From: Granulosicoccus sp965214025
GTDB lineage: Bacteria > Pseudomonadota > Gammaproteobacteria > Granulosicoccales > Granulosicoccaceae
Assembly (NCBI GenBank): GCA_965214025.1
Contig: CBDCAW010000040.1
Location: 1 to 64,000 of the forward strand
Reading direction: 5' to 3'
Length of the DNA: 64,000 bases
Positions 44,389 through 51,974 of this stretch are shown here, in pieces. The position numbers and the translations under genes were made by a program. A model generated the notes under the pieces. It was not told where the DNA came from and made no database searches. It saw only the letters and a list, made by a program, of their open reading frames with translations. Position 1 is the first letter of the stretch, and every line of letters begins with the position of its first letter.

Positions 44389-45564
44389 TCAGTAGGCCAT
44401 GCCGCGTGCACTGACAGGCCACAGTGCCTCGACCTTGCCGTCGCGCACACCGACGTACCAGTTGTGCACGTTGCAGGTCGGATCACAGTGACCCGGCACG
44501 AGTCGCAACTTCTCGTTGATGGCGAGTACGCCCTTCGAATCGGCGATGACGCCGTGTTCATCGGAGCACTTCACATACTCGACATCATCCCGGCCGAAGA
44601 TCACGGGCAGGCCGCTGTCGACCGACTGTGCCTTGAGCCCGGCATCGCAGATCGCCTTGTCGGCCTTCGCATGGCTCATGACCGAGGTGAGGATGAACAG
44701 TGAATTGTCGAATTCACTGATGCGCTCGCCGTTCTTGTCCTTGATGCGCCCGTAGTCGGCGTCCATGAACGCGTACGAGCCGCATTGCAGTTCGTTGAAC
44801 ACACCCGAACTACCTTCGAAATAGTAACTACCGGTGCCACCTCCACCGATGATGTCGCAGCTCAGCCCCTCGGCTTCCAGCAGCACGAGAGTGTCACGCA
44901 CCATCTCTATCGCAGCGGCCGTCTTCTGCTTGCGCTCTTCATAGCTCTCCAGGTGTTGCATGGCACCCTGGTAGGCCTGGATGCCGGCGAACTTGAGGCC
45001 ATCGGCCGCATCGATGGCCTGGGCCAGCTCCACCACAGGCTGGCCGGCCGTCACACCGCAACGGCCGGCACCGCAGTCGATTTCCACCAGGCATTCGATC
45101 TCGGTGCCATGCTTCACGGCGGCAGCGGAAAGCTCTGCCACATTGGCCATGTCGTCCACGCAGCACAGGGTGCGGGCCCCCAGTTTCGGCATGCGCGCGA
45201 GCCGATCGATCTTCGCCGGATCCCTTACCTGGTTCGACACCAGCACATCCTTGATGCCACCCCGGGCGAACACTTCCGCCTCCGACACCTTCTGACAACA
45301 GACGCCGACCGCATCGCCCTTGTCGACCTGGTACTGCGCCACATCCACCGACTTGTGCATCTTGCCATGCACGCGATGCCGTACCCCCTTTTCGGCACAG
45401 AACCGACGCATCGTTTCCACGTTCTTCTCGAACGCGTCGAGATCCACGATCAGGCAAGGCGTCTGGATGTCCGCCTCTGCCATGCCGGGCTTGGCCGGAA
45501 TGTCGTAGCCGACCTCGAATTCGTCGAGCGCGACGGTCTCGTCGGGCGATATCATGATGTTCAT
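44389..45564 (-). CDS. bhcC: Beta-hydroxyaspartate aldolase (D-threonine aldolase fold)
   Basis: 391 aa from ATG 45564 (a GAGG lies 11 nt upstream; ATG 45555 is possible). Alanine racemase-like barrel: ADIQTPCLIVDLDAFEKNVETM, then PLP lysine K68 in HRVHGKMHKSVD. The metal/phosphate site is CDIIGGGGTGSYYFE, and the C-terminal metal ligands are GHCDPTCN. It condenses glycine and glyoxylate to erythro-beta-hydroxyaspartate. It stands between bhcB (13-bp gap) and bhcD. Confidence 0.9.
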   Translation of the reverse strand: MNIMISPDETVALDEFEVGYDIPAKPGMAEADIQTPCLIVDLDAFEKNVETMRRFCAEKGVRHRVHGKMHKSVDVAQYQVDKGDAVGVCCQKVSEAEVFARGGIKDVLVSNQVRDPAKIDRLARMPKLGARTLCCVDDMANVAELSAAAVKHGTEIECLVEIDCGAGRCGVTAGQPVVELAQAIDAADGLKFAGIQAYQGAMQHLESYEERKQKTAAAIEMVRDTLVLLEAEGLSCDIIGGGGTGSYYFEGSSGVFNELQCGSYAFMDADYGRIKDKNGERISEFDNSLFILTSVMSHAKADKAICDAGLKAQSVDSGLPVIFGRDDVEYVKCSDEHGVIADSKGVLAINEKLRLVPGHCDPTCNVHNWYVGVRDGKVEALWPVSARGMAY

Positions 45565-45577
45565 CAGGAAGTGATCC

Positions 45578-46579
45578 TCAATTTGTGATCCAGGGCAGCT
45601 TGTCCATATCGACATTGCCACCGGTGATGATGACGCCGACCCGCTGGCCGGCGAACAGATCCGCGTTCTTCAGGATGACCGCCAGCGGCACCGCGCACGA
45701 CGGTTCTATGACGATCTTCATGCGCTGCCAGGTCAGCTTCATGGCATCGACTATCTCCTCCTCGGTGGCGGTGAGAATGTCGGTGACATGGCGCGACACG
45801 AAGTGCCACGTGTATTCCTTCAACGGGACCTTCAAGCCATCGGCGATGGTGTCGGGAGCATCATCCGCGATGATGTGCCCGGCCTTGAAGGAGCGCATCG
45901 CATCGTCCGCATTGACAGGTTCCGCAGCGTAGATCTTCATGCCCGGAGCCCGGTTCGACAGGGTCAGGCAGGTGCCGGAAATCATGCCACCGCCGCCGAT
46001 GGGTGCGACCACCGCATCGAGATCGTGCGTCTGCTCGAGCATTTCCAGCGAGCAGGTAGCCTGGCCTGCGATCACGCGCGGATCGTTGTAGGGGTGCACG
46101 AACTCGGCACCGGTGCGTTCCACAAGCTTCGCGAACTCGGCTTCACGCGACGTGGTGGAGGGCTCGCATTCGGTGATCTCGCCCCCGTAACCGCGTACCG
46201 CATCCTTCTTCGCCTCAGGTGCCGTGCGTGGCATCACCACATGGCACGGAATACCGCGACGCCCGGCCGCATACGATAGCGACAAGGCATGGTTGCCACT
46301 CGAATGGGTGGCCACCCCCTTCTCGGCCATCGCATCGTCAAGACCAAATACTGCATTGCTGGCCCCACGCACCTTGAACGCTCCGGCCTTCTGGAAATTC
46401 TCGCACTTGAAGAACAGGCTGACACCGGTGCGCTCGTCGAGAAAGCTCGACGTGAGTATCGGTGTGCGATGGATGTACGGCTTGATTCGCTCGTGTGCCG
46501 CCTGCACATCGTCGAACGTGGGGATGGTCAGCGCGGCATCGTCACCGTTGCTGCCTTCGGTACTGTTTTCAGACTTCAT
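45578..46579 (-). CDS. bhcB: Beta-hydroxyaspartate dehydratase (threonine dehydratase-like)
   Basis: 333 aa from ATG 46579, overlapping the bhcA stop (ATGA). Fold-type II PLP enzyme: PLP lysine K69 in FQKAGAFKVRGA, SSGNHA, PIGGGGMISG and the C-terminal serine site GVIITGGNVDM. It removes water and gives iminosuccinate from beta-hydroxyaspartate. It has no ACT regulatory domain, as expected for BhcB but not for biosynthetic threonine deaminase. Confidence 0.9.
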   Translation of the reverse strand: MKSENSTEGSNGDDAALTIPTFDDVQAAHERIKPYIHRTPILTSSFLDERTGVSLFFKCENFQKAGAFKVRGASNAVFGLDDAMAEKGVATHSSGNHALSLSYAAGRRGIPCHVVMPRTAPEAKKDAVRGYGGEITECEPSTTSREAEFAKLVERTGAEFVHPYNDPRVIAGQATCSLEMLEQTHDLDAVVAPIGGGGMISGTCLTLSNRAPGMKIYAAEPVNADDAMRSFKAGHIIADDAPDTIADGLKVPLKEYTWHFVSRHVTDILTATEEEIVDAMKLTWQRMKIVIEPSCAVPLAVILKNADLFAGQRVGVIITGGNVDMDKLPWITN

Positions 46580-47763
46580 GAACCGGTACTCCCACTGCGG
46601 TAGAACTCTTGCGCGGCGACCACGCCGGCACCCAGCTCGAGCGGGTAATTCAGGTCTTTCATCGCCATCTCGACGGTAGCCAGCCCCGCTAGCGCCATCG
46701 GCTCGGTCAACGCACCGAGATGGCCGATGCGGAAGGCCTTGCCCGCCATCTCGCCAAGCCCGATGCCGAAGGAGACACCATAGGTGTTGTAGGCATGCTC
46801 GGCAAGCTCGTCACTGTCGAACCCATCGGGCACGTAGATGGCACTGACCGTATCGGAACTCAGCTCGGGCGTTCGCGCACACAGATCCAGGCCCCAGGCC
46901 GCCACTGCACGACGCACCCCTTCCGCCATCCGGTGATGCCGTTCGAACACGTTGTCCAACCCTTCCTCGAGCAGCATGTCCAGACTTGCCCGCAGGCCTT
47001 TCAATAGATGGACGGCGGGTGTGTACGGGTACCCACCCTTGTCGTTTGCCTCCTTCATCATCCGGAAGTCGAAGAAGCAGCGGGTGCTGGTCGCGCCGTG
47101 CATGCATTCGAGCGCCTTGCCGCTGACGCCGACGATGGCAAGGCCGGTGTACAGCATGAAGCCCTTCTGCGAACCGGCAACCGCGATATCCACCCCCCAT
47201 TCGTCCATGCGGAAATCCATGCTGGCCAGCGAGCTGACGCAATCGGCCATCAGCAGAGCCGGGTGACCGGTCGAATCGATTGCGTTGCGCACGGCGCCGA
47301 TGTCGCTGCGCACACCGGTCGCGGTCTCGTTGTGAGTGACGAGCACCGCCTTGATCTGACGCGCCGTGTCGGCCGCCAGCCGTTCGGCAAAACGATCGGC
47401 CGGTGCGCCCGTGCCCCACTCGCACTCGATGACTTCGACATCGAGCCGATGGCGCTGACACAGATCGATCCAACGATGCGAGAACATGCCGTAGCGTGCG
47501 ATCAATACCTTGTCGCCCGGCGACAGCGTGTTGGTCACGGCAGCCTCCCAGCCCCCGGTACCACTGGCCGGGAACGTGATGATCGTGCCCGTGTTCGTCT
47601 TGAAGACCTTCTTCAGATCGTCGAACAGGGGCAGCAGCACGGCATCCTTGAAATCCGGCGCGCGGTGATCGATTGTCTGGGTGTGCATTGCCGAGAGCAG
47701 GCGCGCGGGAATGTTGGTCGGCCCCGGAATGAAGACCGGATTCTGGCCATGCGGGTCACTCAT
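46576..47763 (-). CDS. bhcA: Aspartate-glyoxylate aminotransferase (class V)
   Basis: 395 aa from ATG 47763 with GGAG upstream. NPVFIPGPTNIPARLLSAM, then FPASGTGGWEAAVTN, then DCVSSLASMDFRMDEWGVD and PLP lysine K200 in GSQKGFML. Serine/alanine-glyoxylate aminotransferase family. In this context it transfers the amino group of aspartate to glyoxylate to give glycine and oxaloacetate. First gene of the operon, directly downstream of the mapped promoter. Confidence 0.92.
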   Translation of the reverse strand: MSDPHGQNPVFIPGPTNIPARLLSAMHTQTIDHRAPDFKDAVLLPLFDDLKKVFKTNTGTIITFPASGTGGWEAAVTNTLSPGDKVLIARYGMFSHRWIDLCQRHRLDVEVIECEWGTGAPADRFAERLAADTARQIKAVLVTHNETATGVRSDIGAVRNAIDSTGHPALLMADCVSSLASMDFRMDEWGVDIAVAGSQKGFMLYTGLAIVGVSGKALECMHGATSTRCFFDFRMMKEANDKGGYPYTPAVHLLKGLRASLDMLLEEGLDNVFERHHRMAEGVRRAVAAWGLDLCARTPELSSDTVSAIYVPDGFDSDELAEHAYNTYGVSFGIGLGEMAGKAFRIGHLGALTEPMALAGLATVEMAMKDLNYPLELGAGVVAAQEFYRSGSTGS

Positions 47764-47792
47764 CAGCAGACTCCAAATAGGTATGCAACCTG

Positions 47793-47820
47793 AGTATACG
47801 ACAGCCAATTTTCTCGTCAA
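47793..47820 (-). promoter_or_regulatory. Sigma-70-type promoter of bhcA operon
   Basis: On the minus strand TTGACG (complement of 47815-47820), a 16-bp spacer and TATACT (complement of 47793-47798). This predicts a leader of roughly 25 nt before ATG 47763. It is the best match to consensus seen in the window. Confidence 0.75.
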
Positions 47821-47837
47821 TTTTTCCGAAATTGATT

Positions 47838-47856
47838 TTTATTCGGTGCGAATAAA
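47838..47856. promoter_or_regulatory. Palindrome upstream of the bhcA -35 box, possible regulator operator
   Basis: TTTATTCG-GTG-CGAATAAA, perfect 8-bp arms around a 3-bp centre, ending 18 bp upstream of the -35 box. The position suits an activator or IclR-type regulator site. Confidence 0.55.
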
Positions 47857-47900
47857 TCGCAATGATCTGTTAAGCGTGTAGTTATCGATTTTCCGCTGCC

Positions 47901-48000
47901 CGGAAGTGCACTTGAAAGAGGACCGGAAGATCGCTTGAAAGAGGAACGGAAGTTCACTCGAAAGAGGAACGGAAGATCGCTTGCAAAGAGGACCGCTAGT
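47901..48000. repeat. 23-bp direct-repeat array in bhcR-bhcA spacer
   Basis: CGGAAG recurs at 47901, 47924, 47947 and 47970, exactly 23 bp apart, with a degenerate fifth copy (CGCTAG) at 47994. Each unit ends in a GAAAGAGGA core. The second and fourth units share AGATCGCTTG, the first and third have CACTTG/CACTCG-like sequence, so the units alternate in type. The array sits just upstream of the bhcR start and downstream of the palindrome. It may be an iteron-like binding site. Confidence 0.9.
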
Positions 48001-48034
48001 ACACTCCATGTTCCTGAAGACGAGGTTCGGCGAC

Positions 48035-48895
48035 ATGGAAAACTCCACACCACCCGGCAGGCGTCGCGGTCCGGGTCGGCCGCGCCTGCCCGACGCGGAG
48101 CTGCAGGATGCAACGACCGTTCAGGCACTGGATCGCGGTCTGGTGTTGCTGAAGCTGCTGGGCCAGCGAGGCAGCGCCACCCTGTCGGATATCGCCTCGC
48201 AGGTGGAACTACCGGTATCCAGCGCCTATCGCCTGCTCGCCACCTTGCAGAAACAGGGCTTCGTGGACTTCGACGCCGTCAGCCAGGAATGGGCGGTAGG
48301 CATCGAAGCCTATACCGTGGGCAGCGGTTACCTGCATCGCACCAACTTGGTAGACGCCGCTCAGCCGATCATGCGCACACTGATGCAGGACACCGGTGAA
48401 ACCGCGAACCTGGCGGTGATCACCGACCAGGGCGAGATCACATTCCTCACCCAGGTGGATTCGTTTCATGCCGTGCGTGCCTTTCACTTGCCTGGCACAC
48501 GTAGCCAGGCGCATTGCTCGGGCATCGGCAAGGCGCTGTTGGCGGAACGTTCGAGAGAGCAGGTCGACGCATTGCTGCTGCACAACGGACTGCCGCGCTT
48601 CACACCGAACACCCTCGTCTCATCTGAACCTCTGTTCGAGGACCTCCGGCTGATCTGGCTGCGTGGCTGGTCGATCGACGACGAAGAGTGCCATCAGGGC
48701 ATGCGCTGCATCGCCGCGGCGATTCATGACACTCGTGATCAGGCGCTTGCCGGCCTGTCGATATCCGGGCCGGTGGCCCGCCTGCCGGATGAACGACTGG
48801 GGGAACTCGGCTCGAAGGTTCGCGACGCGGCGGCACAGGTCACCCGCAGGATCGGCGGCAACGTGCCGAATCACCGCGCACGCAGCGTGAGCTGA
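48035..48895 (+). CDS. bhcR: IclR-family regulator of the BHAC cluster
   Basis: 286 aa from ATG 48035 (GAGG at about -15); ATG 48008 is a second choice. The N-terminus has an AT-hook-like stretch GRRRGPGRPRLP before the winged helix (VQALDRGLVLLKLLGQRGSATLSDIASQVELPVSSAYRLLATLQKQGFV). The effector domain has SFHAVRAFHLPGTRSQAHCSGIGKALLA and DDEECHQGMRCIAAAI. Known BhcR responds to glyoxylate. It is divergent from bhcA and separated by the repeat array. Confidence 0.88.
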   Translation: MENSTPPGRRRGPGRPRLPDAELQDATTVQALDRGLVLLKLLGQRGSATLSDIASQVELPVSSAYRLLATLQKQGFVDFDAVSQEWAVGIEAYTVGSGYLHRTNLVDAAQPIMRTLMQDTGETANLAVITDQGEITFLTQVDSFHAVRAFHLPGTRSQAHCSGIGKALLAERSREQVDALLLHNGLPRFTPNTLVSSEPLFEDLRLIWLRGWSIDDEECHQGMRCIAAAIHDTRDQALAGLSISGPVARLPDERLGELGSKVRDAAAQVTRRIGGNVPNHRARSVS

Positions 48896-49094
48896 AAGGC
48901 AATCTGAGAGCACGCCTGTAGCCTGACGACGATCGGTACCGGCGCGCTGGCCGGCTTCAAGATACACAGGGCCGATGGTCAACCCGACGTAATCCACACG
49001 TTTCGCCGGCACACGCTCATTGCGTTAAGATTGCCGACTGATTTCGGACGCCGATCCGAGTAGTTTCACTGCAGAACAGGTACAGCACATCATC

Positions 49095-50528
49095 ATGAAG
49101 CGCAGAAGAGACGCCAAGATCATCGCCACGCTGGGGCCGTCGAGCAATGACAAGGACACCATCGGCCGCCTGTACGATGCAGGTATCGATGTGTTCCGGC
49201 TCAACTTCAGCCACGGTACGCACGAAGATCACAAGCGTACGCACGGCTTCATCCGGGAAGTGGAAAAGGAACGTGGCCGGCCCATCGGCATTCTCGCCGA
49301 TTTGCAGGGTCCCAAGCTGCGGGTCGGTCGTTTCAAGGACAAGCGGGCCACCCTCGAAGTGGGCGCCGAATTCGTGCTCGATCAGGACGATACACTCGGC
49401 GATGCCACGCGCGCGCCGCTGCTGCATCCGGAAATCTTCGCCGCTCTGACCGTCGGCGCACAGCTGCTGGTCAACGATGGCAAGATTCGCCTGCGCGTGG
49501 TCGAGTTCGATGAACACCGCGCGGTAACGAAGGTGGAAGTCGGCGGGGTCATCAGCGACAACAAGGGCGTCAACGTGCCAGACCTGTATCTGCCGATCTC
49601 GCCGTTGACCGATAAGGATCGCAAGGATCTCGACTATGCGCTGCAACTCGATGTCGACTGGGTGGCCATCTCGTTCGTGCAACGTCCGGAAGACATGACC
49701 GAGCTGCGTGAGATCGTCGGTGGGCAGGTGGCGATCATGGCCAAGCTGGAAAAGCCATCGGCCATCCAGCACCTCGATGATATCGTTGCGCTGAGTGACG
49801 GGGTGATGGTGGCACGCGGCGACCTGGGCGTGGAAATGCCGCAGGAAACGGTGCCGGTGGTGCAAAAACGCATCACGCGGTCGGCACGCCAGGCCGGCAA
49901 ACCGGTGGTCATCGCCACCCAGATGCTGGAATCGATGATCACCTCGCCGGTGCCTACCCGGGCCGAATCATCGGATGTGGCCACGGCCATCTACGACGGT
50001 GCCGACGCGGTGATGCTGTCAGCGGAAACGGCGGCAGGTCAGTTTCCGATCGAGGCGGCCACCGCGATGGATCGCATCATGGTCGAAGTCGAGAGAGATC
50101 CGCAATACCGCATCGCCATCGATGCCTCCATGCCGAAGCCGGGCAACTCGGTGGCCGATGCCATCAGCTCGTCCCTGCGCCATGTAGCCACGGTGATGCC
50201 GCTTGCCGCGACCTTCACTTACACCGAGTCCGGTTTCAGCAGCTTCCGCGCTGCCCGCGAACGGCCCACGGCCTCCGTCATCGGTTGCACTCCGGATATT
50301 CGCACGGCAAGAATGCTGGCACTGGTGTGGGGGGTGTACGCTGTGCTTTCCGAGGAAATGCACGATGTGCAACAGATGGTGGACAACGCCATTCGTATCA
50401 CGCTCGCCGAGGGTTTCGGTGAAAAGGGTGAGATCATTGCCATCACCGCCGGCATGCCGTTCGGTCGAACCGGTACGACCAACATGCTGCGCCTCACTCG
50501 CCTGAAGGATCTGCCGCCTCCTCAGTGA
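49095..50528 (+). CDS. pyk: Pyruvate kinase
   Basis: 477 aa from ATG 49095. TKIIATLGPSS-type start (AKIIATLGPSS), GIDVFRLNFSHG, ILADLQGPKLRVG, MAKLEKPSAIQHLDDI, DGVMVARGDLGVEM and the active-site block VVIATQMLESMI with SSDVATAIYDGADAVMLSAETAAG. It converts phosphoenolpyruvate and ADP to pyruvate and ATP. In Gammaproteobacteria pyk is often in the HexR regulon, but no clear HexR site was seen in the 199 bp before it. Confidence 0.97.
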   Translation: MKRRRDAKIIATLGPSSNDKDTIGRLYDAGIDVFRLNFSHGTHEDHKRTHGFIREVEKERGRPIGILADLQGPKLRVGRFKDKRATLEVGAEFVLDQDDTLGDATRAPLLHPEIFAALTVGAQLLVNDGKIRLRVVEFDEHRAVTKVEVGGVISDNKGVNVPDLYLPISPLTDKDRKDLDYALQLDVDWVAISFVQRPEDMTELREIVGGQVAIMAKLEKPSAIQHLDDIVALSDGVMVARGDLGVEMPQETVPVVQKRITRSARQAGKPVVIATQMLESMITSPVPTRAESSDVATAIYDGADAVMLSAETAAGQFPIEAATAMDRIMVEVERDPQYRIAIDASMPKPGNSVADAISSSLRHVATVMPLAATFTYTESGFSSFRAARERPTASVIGCTPDIRTARMLALVWGVYAVLSEEMHDVQQMVDNAIRITLAEGFGEKGEIIAITAGMPFGRTGTTNMLRLTRLKDLPPPQ

Positions 50529-50607
50529 TGTCTTCTGTCCATTGGCCGTTTCTGACCAGTGGAGTTCCCTGCCGAGCGGTGGTCCCTGCCAAGTGATTAT
50601 TTGCTGA

Positions 50608-51951
50608 ATGATGTTCAGAGCCTTGCCAAGCTGCCTGTCGTACCTGTGCCTGACGTTTGTGACGACGTCGATCGCTACCATCGCGACGGCCCAGAGCCCG
50701 GTGGCACAGGAACCGGCGCCACCGGGTTCCGAATCCGTCCAGCCCCCCGGCAGCATCAGCGCCCGCGATATACAAGCTGAGGAGGACGATACCTTCACGA
50801 CCATCGCTCGCCGGGAACTCGGCCAGTCGGGGCTTGCCAACCTCCTCGCCGAGTTCAATCGCAAGCCGGTGGACACCAGGCTCACGGCCGGTGAAACTGT
50901 GCGCATTCCTCTGTACGTGCCCCTGCGCGAAGAGTCTGCAACCGTCGTTTTCGTCAAGGGCACTGCCACTCAGGATGGTCAGCCCCTGCTACGCGACAAC
51001 GAGGTGGTGCTGGGCGATCTGCTCGAGACCGGGCTCGACGGTTTCGTCAGCCTCGAGTTCGCCAACGGCAGTGTGGTGAACATGCAACCGGGCACGCGAG
51101 CGCGGATCACGCGGCTGAACTGCCTGTCGGACGACGACAGTTGCCTGGTCGAGATACTCGGTGAATCCGGCGTCCTGGATGCCGATGTGCCACGCCGCGG
51201 CACTCAACCCAACGAGTTCATCATCACCACGCCCCATGCGTCGGCAGCGGTGCGCGGAACCGAATTCGGATTCGACGCCGATGCAGCCCGGCTGCTGGTC
51301 ACCGTGACCGAGGGCCAAGTGGAGCTCGAGGCCGAAGGGGAGAGCGTGGATGTTCTCGGCGGTTTCGGTTCGGTGGCCGTGGAGGGCGAACCGCCCTCAC
51401 CGCCCGTACCGTTGCTACCTTCTCCGGTATACCGGTTCGTACCGGTACGCATAGCCACCGACGATCTGGTCGAGCTGTGGCCGCTGACCGATAGCCAGGG
51501 TTTCTACGTACAGCTCAGCCGTGACAGCGCAGGCGATGACGTCACCGCCGATTTCGAAGCAGACGACAATTCGCTGAGCCTACCCCCGGTCGAAGCCGGT
51601 GCCTATTATCTCAACGTACGCGGGCTCGATGATCAGGGCCTGCGCGGGTTCGCCTCGTCGACACGCGTCACCGTTGCCGACATAGACCCTGAGCTGCCGT
51701 TGGTGAGCTCCCGCATCACACGCCGCGGCCAGGCCTTGCTGGTCGAGGTTGTCGATCCTCCTGAAGGCATTGCGGGTTTCGAGATCCAGATATCCGAATC
51801 CGCGGATTTCACCACACCCATCACGGCCGACGTGGGCTCCGGCGGCTCGGCGCTGTTCCGCATCGATGCCGATGTACTGTTCGCTCGTGCGCGCATACTG
51901 GAAGACTTGCTGACCGTGTCGGCCTTCGGCGAGACGGCGGAGTTGCGCTGA
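50608..51951 (+). CDS. Secreted LysM-FecR domain protein
   Basis: 447 aa. Signal peptide ending at ATAQSP. LysM-like module at about 60-103 (DDTFTTIARRELGQSGLANLLAEFNRK...GETVRIPLY), which binds peptidoglycan. FecR domain at about 110-235 (GDLLETGLDGFVSLEFANGSVVNMQPGTRARI, ITTPHASAAVRGTEFGF). The C-terminal half has two fibronectin/Ig-like modules. It is not next to a sigma factor, so not a classical FecR regulator but one of the periplasmic FecR-LysM proteins of unknown role. It is followed by the FUSC gene. Confidence 0.88.
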   Translation: MMFRALPSCLSYLCLTFVTTSIATIATAQSPVAQEPAPPGSESVQPPGSISARDIQAEEDDTFTTIARRELGQSGLANLLAEFNRKPVDTRLTAGETVRIPLYVPLREESATVVFVKGTATQDGQPLLRDNEVVLGDLLETGLDGFVSLEFANGSVVNMQPGTRARITRLNCLSDDDSCLVEILGESGVLDADVPRRGTQPNEFIITTPHASAAVRGTEFGFDADAARLLVTVTEGQVELEAEGESVDVLGGFGSVAVEGEPPSPPVPLLPSPVYRFVPVRIATDDLVELWPLTDSQGFYVQLSRDSAGDDVTADFEADDNSLSLPPVEAGAYYLNVRGLDDQGLRGFASSTRVTVADIDPELPLVSSRITRRGQALLVEVVDPPEGIAGFEIQISESADFTTPITADVGSGGSALFRIDADVLFARARILEDLLTVSAFGETAELR

Positions 51952-51974
51952 CCCGGCGTGGGCTGGTTCGGGAT

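Noticed and set aside
47901..48000. CRISPR array
   Set aside because: Repeats are contiguous at 23 bp without spacers and no cas gene is present.
47817..48128. Minus-strand frame before bhcR with FRSSF repeats
   Set aside because: Produced by the 23-bp direct repeats; overlaps the bhc promoter.
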